A DNA stretch of 64,000 nt from Brasilonema sp. UFV-L1 (lineage in GTDB: Bacteria; Cyanobacteriota; Cyanobacteriia; Cyanobacteriales; Nostocaceae). The translations under genes were made by a program, and so were the position numbers. Below are positions 26,911 to 36,500 of this stretch, piece after piece (within the stretch, counting starts at the first letter, position 1; every line of letters starts with the position of its first letter). The notes beneath the pieces were generated by a model. The model was given only the letters and a program-made list of their open reading frames with translations, did no database searches and was not told where the DNA came from. Location: positions 62,001-126,000 of the forward strand of contig NZ_QMEA01000005.1 of the NCBI RefSeq assembly GCF_012912105.1. The letters are read 5' to 3'.

Positions 26911-28089
26911 CTAGAAAATATCTGCTGGGTCTGTAGACCGGAGTTTATTAATAGCTAATGCTCCAGAAATCATACACATCAATATTGTTGAGATGAAGAC
27001 GATGACTGCATTGTTTACAGACATCATGATCGGTAATTTAGTGACTTGCATCGCAAAATCATATAAACCTAAAGAAACAGCAAATCCAGGTATGTAACCG
27101 AAAACTGCTAATATAAAAGCTTGCTGAAACACAACATGAAAGAGATAATTATTTGCATAACCTATAGCTTTTAAAGTCGCATAAGCTATTAATTGATTAG
27201 AAATATTACTGTAAAGAATTTGATAAACAATGACTATACCAACTACAGAAGCCATAGATAACATGAGATTTAGTATAAAACCAATTGGTGTTCTGTTAGC
27301 CCAATATTCTTTTTCAAAATCAATAAATCCTTGACGGGTAAAGACTATGATATCGTTAGGTAAATTAGCTTGTAACTCTCGCTGAACATTTAGCGGATTA
27401 ACATTAGGCTTAAGAGTTATTGCTCCCACATCTATCATTTCTGCTGGGCGACTGTTTGGAAATATTCTAAGGAAAGTAGAGTCACTGACAATTAAGTTTC
27501 CATCTACTCCAAATGAAGGACCTAAACTGAATAACCCACCAACTCTCACTCGATAACCAGCTAATGAATTAAAGGGAAAAATTTCAATAATCTGTTCAGT
27601 CTGTTCCTTTTCAAATTTATATGCAATATCTCCAAACTCTGGTCGAGAATTACGGTCAAAAAGCACAACATCCGGAATTTTAATTTTATCTACATTTTCT
27701 TCAATTTCTGGTATATTTATAACAGGCTTACCTGGTTCAAACCCAATCACATATATTGAGTATTTCTGACCATTAACAGGATTTTTAAATTTAGCAAATC
27801 CTATATACATCGGACTGACAGACTCAACACCATTAAACCCCAAGGCTTGATACAATCGAGTCCGGAAAAAACTTTGATTTGCTGTTAATGCTTTATATTG
27901 AGAGCTCACTAAAAATAAATCACCTTGGAGATGTCGATGCACTTGGGTTGCGCTGGAATAAAGAGCATCTTGAAAACCAAGTTGTATAAACATCAAAATC
28001 ACAATAAAAGCAATACCAGCGACAGCGACAAGAGAACGAACTTTGTTTCGGATGAGTTGCAGCCATGCCAAAGGAATTTTAAAAACCAT
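26911..28089 (-). CDS. hgdC: DevC-type ABC transporter permease, probable HgdC
   Basis: 392 aa, MacB/DevC topology. A first membrane helix (about 18-40, preceded by LAWLQLIRNKVRSLVA) is followed by a large periplasmic domain (about 41-260) and three helices near 270-300, 315-340 and 352-380. Anabaena HgdC (All5346) pairs with HgdB in export of heterocyst glycolipid. Its partner hgdB is directly upstream (170 bp, repeat-filled) on the same strand. No ATPase gene is adjacent, so the energy-coupling subunit must be encoded elsewhere. Confidence 0.82.
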   Translation of the reverse strand: MVFKIPLAWLQLIRNKVRSLVAVAGIAFIVILMFIQLGFQDALYSSATQVHRHLQGDLFLVSSQYKALTANQSFFRTRLYQALGFNGVESVSPMYIGFAKFKNPVNGQKYSIYVIGFEPGKPVINIPEIEENVDKIKIPDVVLFDRNSRPEFGDIAYKFEKEQTEQIIEIFPFNSLAGYRVRVGGLFSLGPSFGVDGNLIVSDSTFLRIFPNSRPAEMIDVGAITLKPNVNPLNVQRELQANLPNDIIVFTRQGFIDFEKEYWANRTPIGFILNLMLSMASVVGIVIVYQILYSNISNQLIAYATLKAIGYANNYLFHVVFQQAFILAVFGYIPGFAVSLGLYDFAMQVTKLPIMMSVNNAVIVFISTILMCMISGALAINKLRSTDPADIF

Positions 28090-28106
28090 GATTCCAGCCT
28101 TTAATA

Positions 28107-28158
28107 CAGTTATCAGTTATCAGTTATCAGTTATCAGTTATCAGTTACCAGTTATCAG
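28107..28158. repeat. CAGTTAT short tandem repeat
   Basis: About seven heptamers of CAGTTAT with one variant (CAGTTAC), in the spacer between hgdB and hgdC. It is a typical short tandemly repeated element of Nostocales. Related tracts occur near 50850 and 59570. Confidence 0.85.
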
Positions 28159-28259
28159 TTTGAAGAAGAATTCAGAATACAGAATTCAGTATTCAGAAGG
28201 AAGAAATAAAGAATTCCGACTTCTGACTTCTGACTCCTGACTCCTTCACTGTTCACTGT

Positions 28260-29465
28260 TCACTGAATGTGAATGGCGGCATCAACTTGTAAGTTGGTTA
28301 AATTTGCCACCTTTTGACTATCTGCTGGATCATCAATACGGATTTTTACCTGAATAACTCTACGATCTGTGTCTGCGGCTGGATTAACACTGAGAATATT
28401 TTGTCTGTCAACTTGCAAACCAATTTCACTGACGGTTCCTTTTATTTTTTGGGGAAATGCAGTGCTGGTGATTGTTGCTTTTTGACCGATACGGACTTTG
28501 CCAATATCAGTTTGATAAACTTCTGCTATCACATTCATTTGAGATGTTTTACCTATCTCAACAATCCCTTCATTACTGTTCACTTCTCCTGTTTTGGCGT
28601 GAATTTTTAAAATTCTTCCATCTATGGGAGATTTGAGGTACGTTAAATCATAGTCTGCTTTTGCTTGTTGAACAGCACTTATAGCACTCTGAACTTCAGT
28701 TTCTGCTAACTTAACATCAACAACACGTACTTCTTTGATACTCCCTAGTTTAGCTTTTGCCTCTTTGAGCTGTTCGTTTATACTGTTGACAGTAGTGTCA
28801 AGGTTTGCTTTGGCTTCTGTTAGTTGCTGTTGCACTGTCTGTTGTTGCAAACGCTTGCTATCTGCAACAGAAGCAGAAATAGCACCTTCTTTATAAAGTT
28901 GCTGGTATCGATTGTTTTCGGTTTGAGCATTTTCTAACTCAGCCTCCAAGCGTCTGACTGTCGCTTGCTTAGCTGCTACTTCTGTTGTTGATTGTGATTT
29001 TAAGCGGGCGATCGCCGCGAGTTGAGCTTCTATATCTCCTGATTTAGCTCCAGCTTTGACTTGCGCGAGTTGAGCTTGAGCAACTTGAACTTTGTCTAAA
29101 GCTTGTTGTAAAGCTGCCCGACTACGAGCATAACCTTCCAACAAAGCCACAACCTGTCCAGCACGAACTTTATCTCCTTCTTTAGGAAACATTTTTTCAA
29201 CTCGGACGCCAGAGAGTGAACTAGGAGCAACCAACCTCGTCACTTCACCTTGAGGCTGCAAACGTCCCAAGGCAGTCACAGCAACTTTCGTAACTTTTGT
29301 TGGAGGGACTTCTGGAGCTTTTACTGCTTGAGTATGAACGTTGGATCTTCGTGAAAAATTATGAAAAAAGAGCAGTCCGGTTGCTGAAGCAATAAGAGCT
29401 GCTAATATAATTTGCCACCGATTCGAGGGTTTTGTGTATAACTGGCTTTCTTTTTCTGATGCCAT
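28260..29465 (-). CDS. hgdB: DevB-type membrane fusion protein, probable HgdB
   Basis: 401 aa, HlyD/AcrA-like adaptor. A single N-terminal membrane anchor (about 20-37) is followed by a lipoyl half-motif (GVRVEKMFPKEGDKVRAGQVV), a long alpha-hairpin coiled coil (about 110-255, Ala/Gln/Lys rich), the second lipoyl half (DLTYLKSPIDGRILKIHAKT) and a beta-barrel end. It should bridge the inner-membrane permease HgdC and a TolC-type outer channel (HgdD in Anabaena). It heads the minus-strand set hgdB-hgdC-hgdA. The Anabaena homologue All5347 is needed for a proper glycolipid layer. Confidence 0.82.
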   Translation of the reverse strand: MASEKESQLYTKPSNRWQIILAALIASATGLLFFHNFSRRSNVHTQAVKAPEVPPTKVTKVAVTALGRLQPQGEVTRLVAPSSLSGVRVEKMFPKEGDKVRAGQVVALLEGYARSRAALQQALDKVQVAQAQLAQVKAGAKSGDIEAQLAAIARLKSQSTTEVAAKQATVRRLEAELENAQTENNRYQQLYKEGAISASVADSKRLQQQTVQQQLTEAKANLDTTVNSINEQLKEAKAKLGSIKEVRVVDVKLAETEVQSAISAVQQAKADYDLTYLKSPIDGRILKIHAKTGEVNSNEGIVEIGKTSQMNVIAEVYQTDIGKVRIGQKATITSTAFPQKIKGTVSEIGLQVDRQNILSVNPAADTDRRVIQVKIRIDDPADSQKVANLTNLQVDAAIHIQ

Positions 29466-30647
29466 ATTTTCATCTCAATTGTGTTATACCGAAGGGTAGC
29501 TTGAATTGGGTATACCAGTTGATTGTTGTGGACACATCTGGAAATTCATCCAGAGAACTTTTCCTGTGTGAATCTGATATTTCTGACTGGAAAAGTTTTG
29601 TGAGTTTTAGAAACTTTTGTACGCAATTGCTTTAGAAAAAAAACTACCAAGGATAACTATGTCACTGAGAAAAGACAAGTTGTCTCGTAACACAAAAATC
29701 TACTCATTTCTATTCCAACATAAATAACCTTGGAGCAATTAGTTTCAAAACCTAGAAACGCTTCTAAGAAACTTCAGTCTCAAGTTTCACGAAGCTACGT
29801 CAGATATAATTTGCGAAAACTTGTCTTCCATAGTGTCAAATAACTTTATTTTTGTCAACCAGAAAAGCATATATTTCATATGATTTTTTGACGAGGTCTT
29901 ACTCGCCGAAAATTGGCAGCCTTACTACTACGAGTACCCGTCTTGTCCCACCGATCAATCAAACAAAGGAGCCACTGCTCGACGCTTAGTTCCCCGGCAG
30001 TCCCGCATGTGGCGTACTGCCAATTTTTTAGGGGACAAATGCGTGACTTATTTTCAATTTGAAAGAACAAAAGTTAGAAAAAATGTTGTTGCAGAAACTA
30101 CAAATAAATAAAAACTTAATTTGTCTTTTTGCGACGGCGTTGACTTTTTGTTTTTTAACTTCTCTGATTCGCCCTCAGACAGATAATTCAAAGACTAAAC
30201 AGGGAACTTTCTGATCTGGTTCGCCCTCAGACAAATAATTCAAAGACTAAACAGGGAACTTTCTGACGGTGATTTACTTCCGTAATTTTAAGTCAGTCAG
30301 TAGAATCATCAAAAGGATAAAGATTTCATAACTCAGAACTTGCACCATTACGATTAAATCACTCATTTAATGGACACGCGGCTATCAGCGTTGGGACTTA
30401 CAGTTATAGGCAGATCCAAAAAAATAAATCAAAGCGCCTTATTTCACGTTTTGGAGGAATCAGTGAAGTTCATGACTCACCGAATAATTTATACTTCATT
30501 CTTTAGATGGCTCGTAGCAGAGTCAGGAGACATAAAATATTTTCATCAGAATTATTATGAAATTTCTGTTTTTGATAGTACTTATGAAATAAACTAGCGA
30601 TATCTTATTGTTAGTGTTCTCGCTGACAACACTAAAGAGCAGCAATT
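29466..30647. other. Long divergent intergenic region between hgdB and parB-like gene
   Basis: 1182 bp. It holds an inverted repeat AAAATTGGCAG (29909-29919) / CTGCCAATTTT (30017-30027) enclosing about 97 bp, and a 52-bp-period tandem repeat at 30165-30266. Two frames (64 codons minus at 29876-30070, 75 codons plus at 30370-30597) have no recognisable domain and I do not call them. Divergent promoters for hgdB and the plus-strand genes must lie here, but none could be assigned. Confidence 0.5.
30165..30266. repeat. Tandem duplication, 52-bp period
   Basis: Two copies of a unit with TCGCCCTCAGACA and AATTCAAAGACTAAACAGGG and AACTTTCTGA. The cores at 30169-30214 and 30221-30266 differ at a single base. 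It is non-coding, upstream of the parB-like gene. Confidence 0.85.
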
Positions 30648-32009
30648 ATGCCTATAAAGTCAGTATCCATAGACCAAATTAAAATTGGTCCTAACCGCCG
30701 TTCAATCAACGGCGACAAGGTTGAAGAGTTGAAAGAATCAATTCAGGCTAACGGTCTATTGAACCCGATCACAGTAGACCGAAAACTGAACTTGATTGCT
30801 GGACTACACCGTCTGACAGCTTGTCGGCTACTTGGTTTAGAAAAAATCCAGTGTCATGTTGTTGATTACGAGGATGCTGATCAAGCTCGTCTGGCGGAGA
30901 TTGACGAGAATTTTATCCGCAATGAGTTAAAACCTCTAGAGCGAGCAGAAATGCTATTGGAACGCCAGAAAATTTTGGACAGACTCGGACTCATGGCGAA
31001 AGCAGGAGATAACCAGCATACCCTGAAAACAGGTCGTGAAACGATTTCACCACCTCCCAAGACGAATTTAGAGTTTGCCAAAGAAGTTGGATACAGTGAG
31101 CGTAGCTTGCAGCACGATAAGCAGATAGCCAAAGATATTCACCCAGAAGTCAAACAAAAAATTAAAGGTACGCCCATCGCCGATGTCAAAACGGAATTGC
31201 TCAGGATAGCTAGAGCAGGGAGTAAAGAACGCGCCTTAGCAGAACAGGCGGAACAGGCTCTGGAGTTAGCTCAAGCTCAAACAGACAAACAACTTGCCCA
31301 ACAGCAAGCTAAAATTGCCGAGCAATGGCGGCTGAGACAACAAGAAGCTCAGTTGCAAGCCTTTAAAATTGCTATGGCAAAAAGAGAAGCTAAGTTGGCT
31401 GCAAAGAAAGCTCAGCCTCTGGTTGAGCAGCATCAAGCAAGGAAATCAACAGTTGTGCAAGGCAAGAAGCCTTGGGTTAACGTTGGTGACGAATGGATGC
31501 TCAATCAACAACATCTTGTCTATTGTGGAGATACTGATAGTCAACAATTCATGAACTTGCTTCCTGGTAATGCGGCTCTGGCGATCGCCACTCTTTCCCC
31601 AACTTGGAATCATGATTACTTAGTAGATGAAGCTCGAGTTGTCGCCGTAGTACGCTCCGAAGGCAACATTTATAACTTTTGTAGTCGCACTCGCATGCCA
31701 TTTCAATACGAATTAGTACTTGGTAATTTGTATGTAGGTATTTTTTCCCGCCAATCCATATCCAAGCCACAAATACCAATTCATATAGAAGGAGTTGAGG
31801 GAATAGTCGTTTACTTACTAAACATGTATACAAATCCAAATAATTTTGTCATTGCTCCATTTATGGGACACGGTGAAATCCTGATTGCTTGTGAAAAGAT
31901 GGGACGTACTTGTTTTATTGGAGGTGAAAATCTAGAATTGGTCAGTCGCGGAATCATACGGTGGCAAGAGTGGAGTGGAAAGCAAGCAGAAAAAATAGGA
32001 TCATCTTAA
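30648..32009 (+). CDS. ParB-domain protein fused to a degenerate methyltransferase-like domain
   Basis: 453 aa. ParB/sulfiredoxin-type domain at about 1-115: NGLLNPITVDRKLNLIAGLH (35-54), LTACRLLG and IDENFIRNELKPLERAEM. A possible DNA-binding helix pair (about 138-185, ERSLQHDKQIAKDI) and a charged coiled coil (190-265) follow. The C-terminal part (275-450) tracks DNA amino-methyltransferases: GDEWMLNQQHLVYCGDTDS, then APFMGHGEILIACEKMGR (403-420) like the SAM-binding DPFxGSG motif. The catalytic DPPY is replaced by LSPTW (316-320). It is therefore probably a non-catalytic DNA-binding or regulatory protein. It lies upstream of the hglE cluster on the same strand. Confidence 0.7.
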   Translation: MPIKSVSIDQIKIGPNRRSINGDKVEELKESIQANGLLNPITVDRKLNLIAGLHRLTACRLLGLEKIQCHVVDYEDADQARLAEIDENFIRNELKPLERAEMLLERQKILDRLGLMAKAGDNQHTLKTGRETISPPPKTNLEFAKEVGYSERSLQHDKQIAKDIHPEVKQKIKGTPIADVKTELLRIARAGSKERALAEQAEQALELAQAQTDKQLAQQQAKIAEQWRLRQQEAQLQAFKIAMAKREAKLAAKKAQPLVEQHQARKSTVVQGKKPWVNVGDEWMLNQQHLVYCGDTDSQQFMNLLPGNAALAIATLSPTWNHDYLVDEARVVAVVRSEGNIYNFCSRTRMPFQYELVLGNLYVGIFSRQSISKPQIPIHIEGVEGIVVYLLNMYTNPNNFVIAPFMGHGEILIACEKMGRTCFIGGENLELVSRGIIRWQEWSGKQAEKIGSS

Positions 32010-32893
32010 CTATAAAATTAATTTGCTCAGATTTTGCACTCTTCTCAACAAACCTAGGGTGGGCACTCTACAACAACCCACCTGTGTTCTATCCAAGTGA
32101 AAACTACTGTAATTACCATGTTTTTAGAAAAAACACTGATATTTATTCAGTTAATGTATGTATAGCAATCCTATTTGAGTTGTAAAAATATCGAACCGCC
32201 AAGACAAGCCAGTGCGTTGGGCGGCTCCGCCGACTTGAAGCACCTGGCGTGCCAAGAACGCCAAGAAAAGAGAGAAGAGAGAATTTTACAAATGATTTAG
32301 GATTGCTATATTTGTCAAATAAGTGTGAATTGACAAAGAAATATACTTATTTTTTGATGCTCACAAATTTTATCTGATAACCTTAATCAATAACTTAACA
32401 AGTCACTAAACAATAGTAAACACTTATACTTTTTTATTTTTTTAAAAAGTTTATATCTGCCAAGAATCTATTTTTTTCTAAAAGTGCTAAAAACGAACCA
32501 TTTAATTTCCATCGTTTATGCTAATGTTTTTATTAATTATCATACTTTCCAGGTAGCTAAGCATATTATTGAGTGAATTGAAAGTAAAAAAACTAAAATT
32601 AATTTGCTTGCTATCACTTGATGATAATTAATTCTTGTAAGAATTGCTGCACTCAGTAGTCAGAAGCCTTAATTTGTAAGGATTTGAGCATGATTTGTAT
32701 ATTCAATCATCAAATGTTCTCCTGATTCTTTAACTATTCTGATTCCTGAATGTTGACTTTTGAATTCTTACCAATTATTGGTTTATTTTTTTCATTATTT
32801 CAGGTTGAGAGGGGTGTTTTTTCGGTAACGGATTTGTCAAACTTGGTTTGTCAAAGTTCATAGAATATATTATCTTGAATGTTGAAATAGATC
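32010..32893. other. Intergenic region with a partial foldback repeat
   Basis: 884 bp, AT-rich. At 32032-32052 TTTTGCACTCTTCTCAACAA matches the left end of the foldback repeats at 2953 and 41583. A GC-rich patch with GGCGGCTCCGCC follows at 32220-32231. No gene is supported. Confidence 0.45.
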
Positions 32894-33181
32894 ATGGCAT
32901 TTATCAAGATACAGAACGTTGTCATTAACACCAGCTACGTTGCCGCAGTTAAACTCAATCATCAAACTAGCTCTGGAGAAAAAAGCGTTTCTGTGCTCAT
33001 AGCGACTCCCCAGTTCTCATTGTCTCAATGGGAAACAATTTCTCAAAATCCTCAGAATCACTTGTCTTCTGAATGGATGGAATTTACTGGTCCAGCAGCT
33101 AACGCGCTGCAGGATTATTTTACAAGTTTCAATAATGTCATCGATCTACTACCACAACATGAGGAATCAGGCATTGTATAG
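32894..33181 (+). CDS. Small conserved-looking protein upstream of hglE
   Basis: 95 aa, starting MAFIKIQNVVINTSYVAAVKL and ending LLPQHEESGIV. The N-terminal half is beta-rich and the C-terminal half (GPAANALQDYFTSFNNVID) helical, without a signal peptide or cysteines. I do not recognise a functional family. Small ORFs also lie just upstream of hglE in Anabaena PCC 7120, so this is probably part of the conserved island. The 405-bp gap to hglE holds no further gene. A role in glycolipid synthesis or its control is only inferred from position. Confidence 0.6.
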   Translation: MAFIKIQNVVINTSYVAAVKLNHQTSSGEKSVSVLIATPQFSLSQWETISQNPQNHLSSEWMEFTGPAANALQDYFTSFNNVIDLLPQHEESGIV

Positions 33182-33586
33182 TCTGTTTAGCAAAAATTGC
33201 TGTGACATTGCCAGAATCTCCTAAAACGCTGAGGGCATTAACTCATCAGGTTGTATCTCTTAAGCTATCACGCATATAAGAATGCATACAGCTAGGGGCT
33301 AAACCAATTGCTAACACTGATTTTCTTGATTCATTTTGTCAGCGCAAAGCGCCCCGTCAGGTACATGCAGCGTACTCGTGCTACAGGCATAGGGCATACT
33401 TTGAACAAGCGAATGTGTTAGCAGCGAAGGCAGGCAGCAAATTTCTTATGCAGTGTTGGTTTGAACAGAATCTTTTACTGTTTGCAGATAGGATAGCTGC
33501 TTCAAATAGGAAATAGTCCTTTTTTAACTCGCCACATAAATTACTGCAGCCACACTCAACGCTACTCACAGCGGAGTCTATATTCT

Positions 33587-36500
33587 ATGTCTGCTTATTC
33601 AATTGATACTTCCTTGGCAGAATTGTCAGCCCAGATCAACAACATTGAAAAGTCTGTGTATAGGTTTATTGAGGAGAAGAAAATGATGTCTGGTAAATCC
33701 TTATCAGTGAACCAAATTAATAGAACTTTACAAAATAATCCTATAGCCATCATTGGTATGGCTTCTCTTTTTGCAAAATCTAGAAATTTACGAGAGTATT
33801 GGCAAAACATTATTCATAAAATTGACGGTATTACTGATGTTCCCTCGACACACTGGAACATAGAAGAATATTATGACCCTAATCCTAGAACACCAGAGGA
33901 AAAAACTTACTGCAAAAGAGGTGGGTTTATTCCATATGTTGATTTTAACCCAATGGAATTTGGAATTCCGCCCAGCATCTTGGAAGTGACAGATGTCGCC
34001 CAACTCTTAAGTTTAGTCATTGCAAAAGAAGCAATGGAAGATGCAGGTTATGACACAAGCCGCGAGTTTAATCGCGAGACTATTGGGGTGATTTTAGGCG
34101 TAGCAGGAAGCCAATTGGGATTGCCACTTGCCTCTAGATTACAATATCCCGTTTGGGAAAAGGTGCTTAAAAGTAGCGGTTTATCGGATGAGGATACACA
34201 AAAAATTATCAAGAAAATCAAAAGCGCTTACGTCAACTGGGATGAGAATGCTTTCCCTGGAATGTTAGGTAACGTTGTCGCTGGCAGAATTGCTAACCGT
34301 TTAAATTTAGGCGGAATAAACTGTGTTGTTGATGCTGCTTGTGCCAGTTCATTAGCTGCTCTAAAAATGGCAATTAGTGAACTCGTAGAACATCGCTGCG
34401 ACATGATGATAACTGGTGGAGTTGATACTGACAACACCATCATGGCGTATATGTGTTTCAGCAAAACACCTGCTGTTTCTCCTAGCGATAATGTCAAACC
34501 TTTCGACGCCAAGTCAGACGGGATGATGCTGGGTGAAGGTGTTGGTATGGTTGTCCTTAAGCGCCTAGAAGACGCTGTACGAGACAACGATAAAATTTAC
34601 GCAGTCATCAAAGGAATTGGAACCTCCAGCGATGGACGATATAAAAGCATTTACGCACCGCGACAAGAAGGACAAGTTAAAGCCTTACAGCGTGCTTATG
34701 AGGATGCAGGCTTTTCACCTGAAACTGTTAGCTTAATTGAGGCACACGGTACAGGTACAATGGCTGGTGACCCCACAGAATTTGCATCTTTAAGAGAATT
34801 TTTCGGGGAAAAATCACACAAGCAGTACATTGCACTTGGTAGTGTGAAATCTCAAATTGGACACACGAAAGCTGCTGCGGGTGCTGCAAGCTTAATCAAA
34901 ACTGCTTTAGCGCTACACCACAAAATACTACCGCCCACAATTAACGTTACTCAACCCAACCCCAAACTCAATATTCAAAACTCGCCATTTTACTTAAATA
35001 CCGAAACAAGACCCTGGATTCGTGCTGAAGGGGAAGCGCCAAGACGTGCGGGTATCAGTTCTTTTGGTTTTGGCGGTACTAACTATCACGTTGTCTTGGA
35101 AGAATACGAAGCAGAACAAGAACGTGCTTACCGTATACACAACACTCCTAGTGAAGTGCTGCTGTTTGCTCAAACTCCTGCACAATTATTGGTAAAGTGT
35201 GAAGAGATTTTAGGGAAGTTGCAATCTGAGGAAGGTAACAAAAATTATGTGGAGCTTGTGGAGGAGTGTAAATCAAAAGACATTCCTTTGAACGCTGCTA
35301 GAGTCGGGTTTGTTGCAACTTCTTGTGAGTCGGCTTGCAAATTGCTGCAAATCAGTATTGAGTTACTCAAAACTAGAGCGTCAGACTCCTCGTGGGAACA
35401 TCCCCAAGGAATTTACTACCGCTGTTCTGGTCTTGAGTTGAGTGGGAAAGTCGTCGCTTTGTTTTCTGGACAAGGTTCTCAATACTTAAATATGGGTCGG
35501 GAATTGGTGATGAATTTCCCCACCCTACGGCGTCTTTTGGGCTACATGGATAGCCTTTTGCTCAAAGATAATTTGCAGCCGCTGTCAGAAATCGTTTTTC
35601 CCCATCCTGTGTTTGAGGAAGTGGAAAAAAATGCCCAAATTGTTGCACTACAGCGCACAGAATATGCTCAACCAGCAATTGGGATGTTGAGCGCAGGGTT
35701 ATATAAAATATTGCAACAAGCTGGGTTTAAGGCAGATTTTGTTGCAGGGCATAGTTTTGGTGAACTCACAGCTTTGTGGGCTGCGGGTGTTTTGAGTGAA
35801 GAAGATTACTGCTTCTTGGTGAAAGCTAGAGGACAAGCAATGGCGGCTCCCCAAGATCCTGATTATGATGCAGGAGCTATGCTGGCTGTGAAAGAAGAAG
35901 TCGGTAAAGTAGAAGCAGTTCTCAAGCATTTCCCTCGGGTGACAATTGCGAACCTCAATTCTCCCCGTCAAGTGGTGTTGGCTGGACCTGCAGTGGAAAT
36001 AGCGAAAGTGCGCCAGGCTCTACAAGAACAAGGATATACAGCCGTTTTGTTACCTGTGTCAGCCGCTTTCCATACACAATTGATTGCTTTTGCTCAGAAA
36101 GCTTTTGCTCAAGCTATTAAGAGTATTAGTTTTCAAAATCCGAAAATACCTGTCTACACCAATGTGACAGGAAAACAGTACCCCAAAGAAGCTACAGATA
36201 TTCAAAGAATTCTGGAAACTCACCTCTCTAATGCAGTGCTGTTTAAGCAGGAAATTGAAAATATTTATGCGGAGGGTGGTTCTTGCTTTGTTGAGTTTGG
36301 TCCGAAGAAAATTCTCACAGGTTTGGTGAAAGAAATTTTAGGCGATCGCCCTCACTTAACTGTCGCCTTAAACCCTAGCAGCCAAAAAGATAGCGATCGC
36401 TCTCTAAGAGAAGCTGTTGTCCAGTTACGTGTCGCTGGCTTGTCTTTGAAAAACCTCGACCCCTACCAACTACCGCAGCCCATACCCGCAACAGAGAAAA

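Noticed and set aside
29876-30070. 64-codon minus frame inside the inverted repeat
   Set aside because: It is open and Trp/Arg-rich but has no known domain and spans both arms of the repeat; more likely chance within a non-coding element.
30370-30597. 75-codon plus frame before the ParB-like gene
   Set aside because: No ribosome binding site, AT-rich composition and no motif.
33381-33569. 62-codon minus frame upstream of hglE
   Set aside because: Cys-rich by chance, no ribosome binding site, and it lies in the hglE leader.
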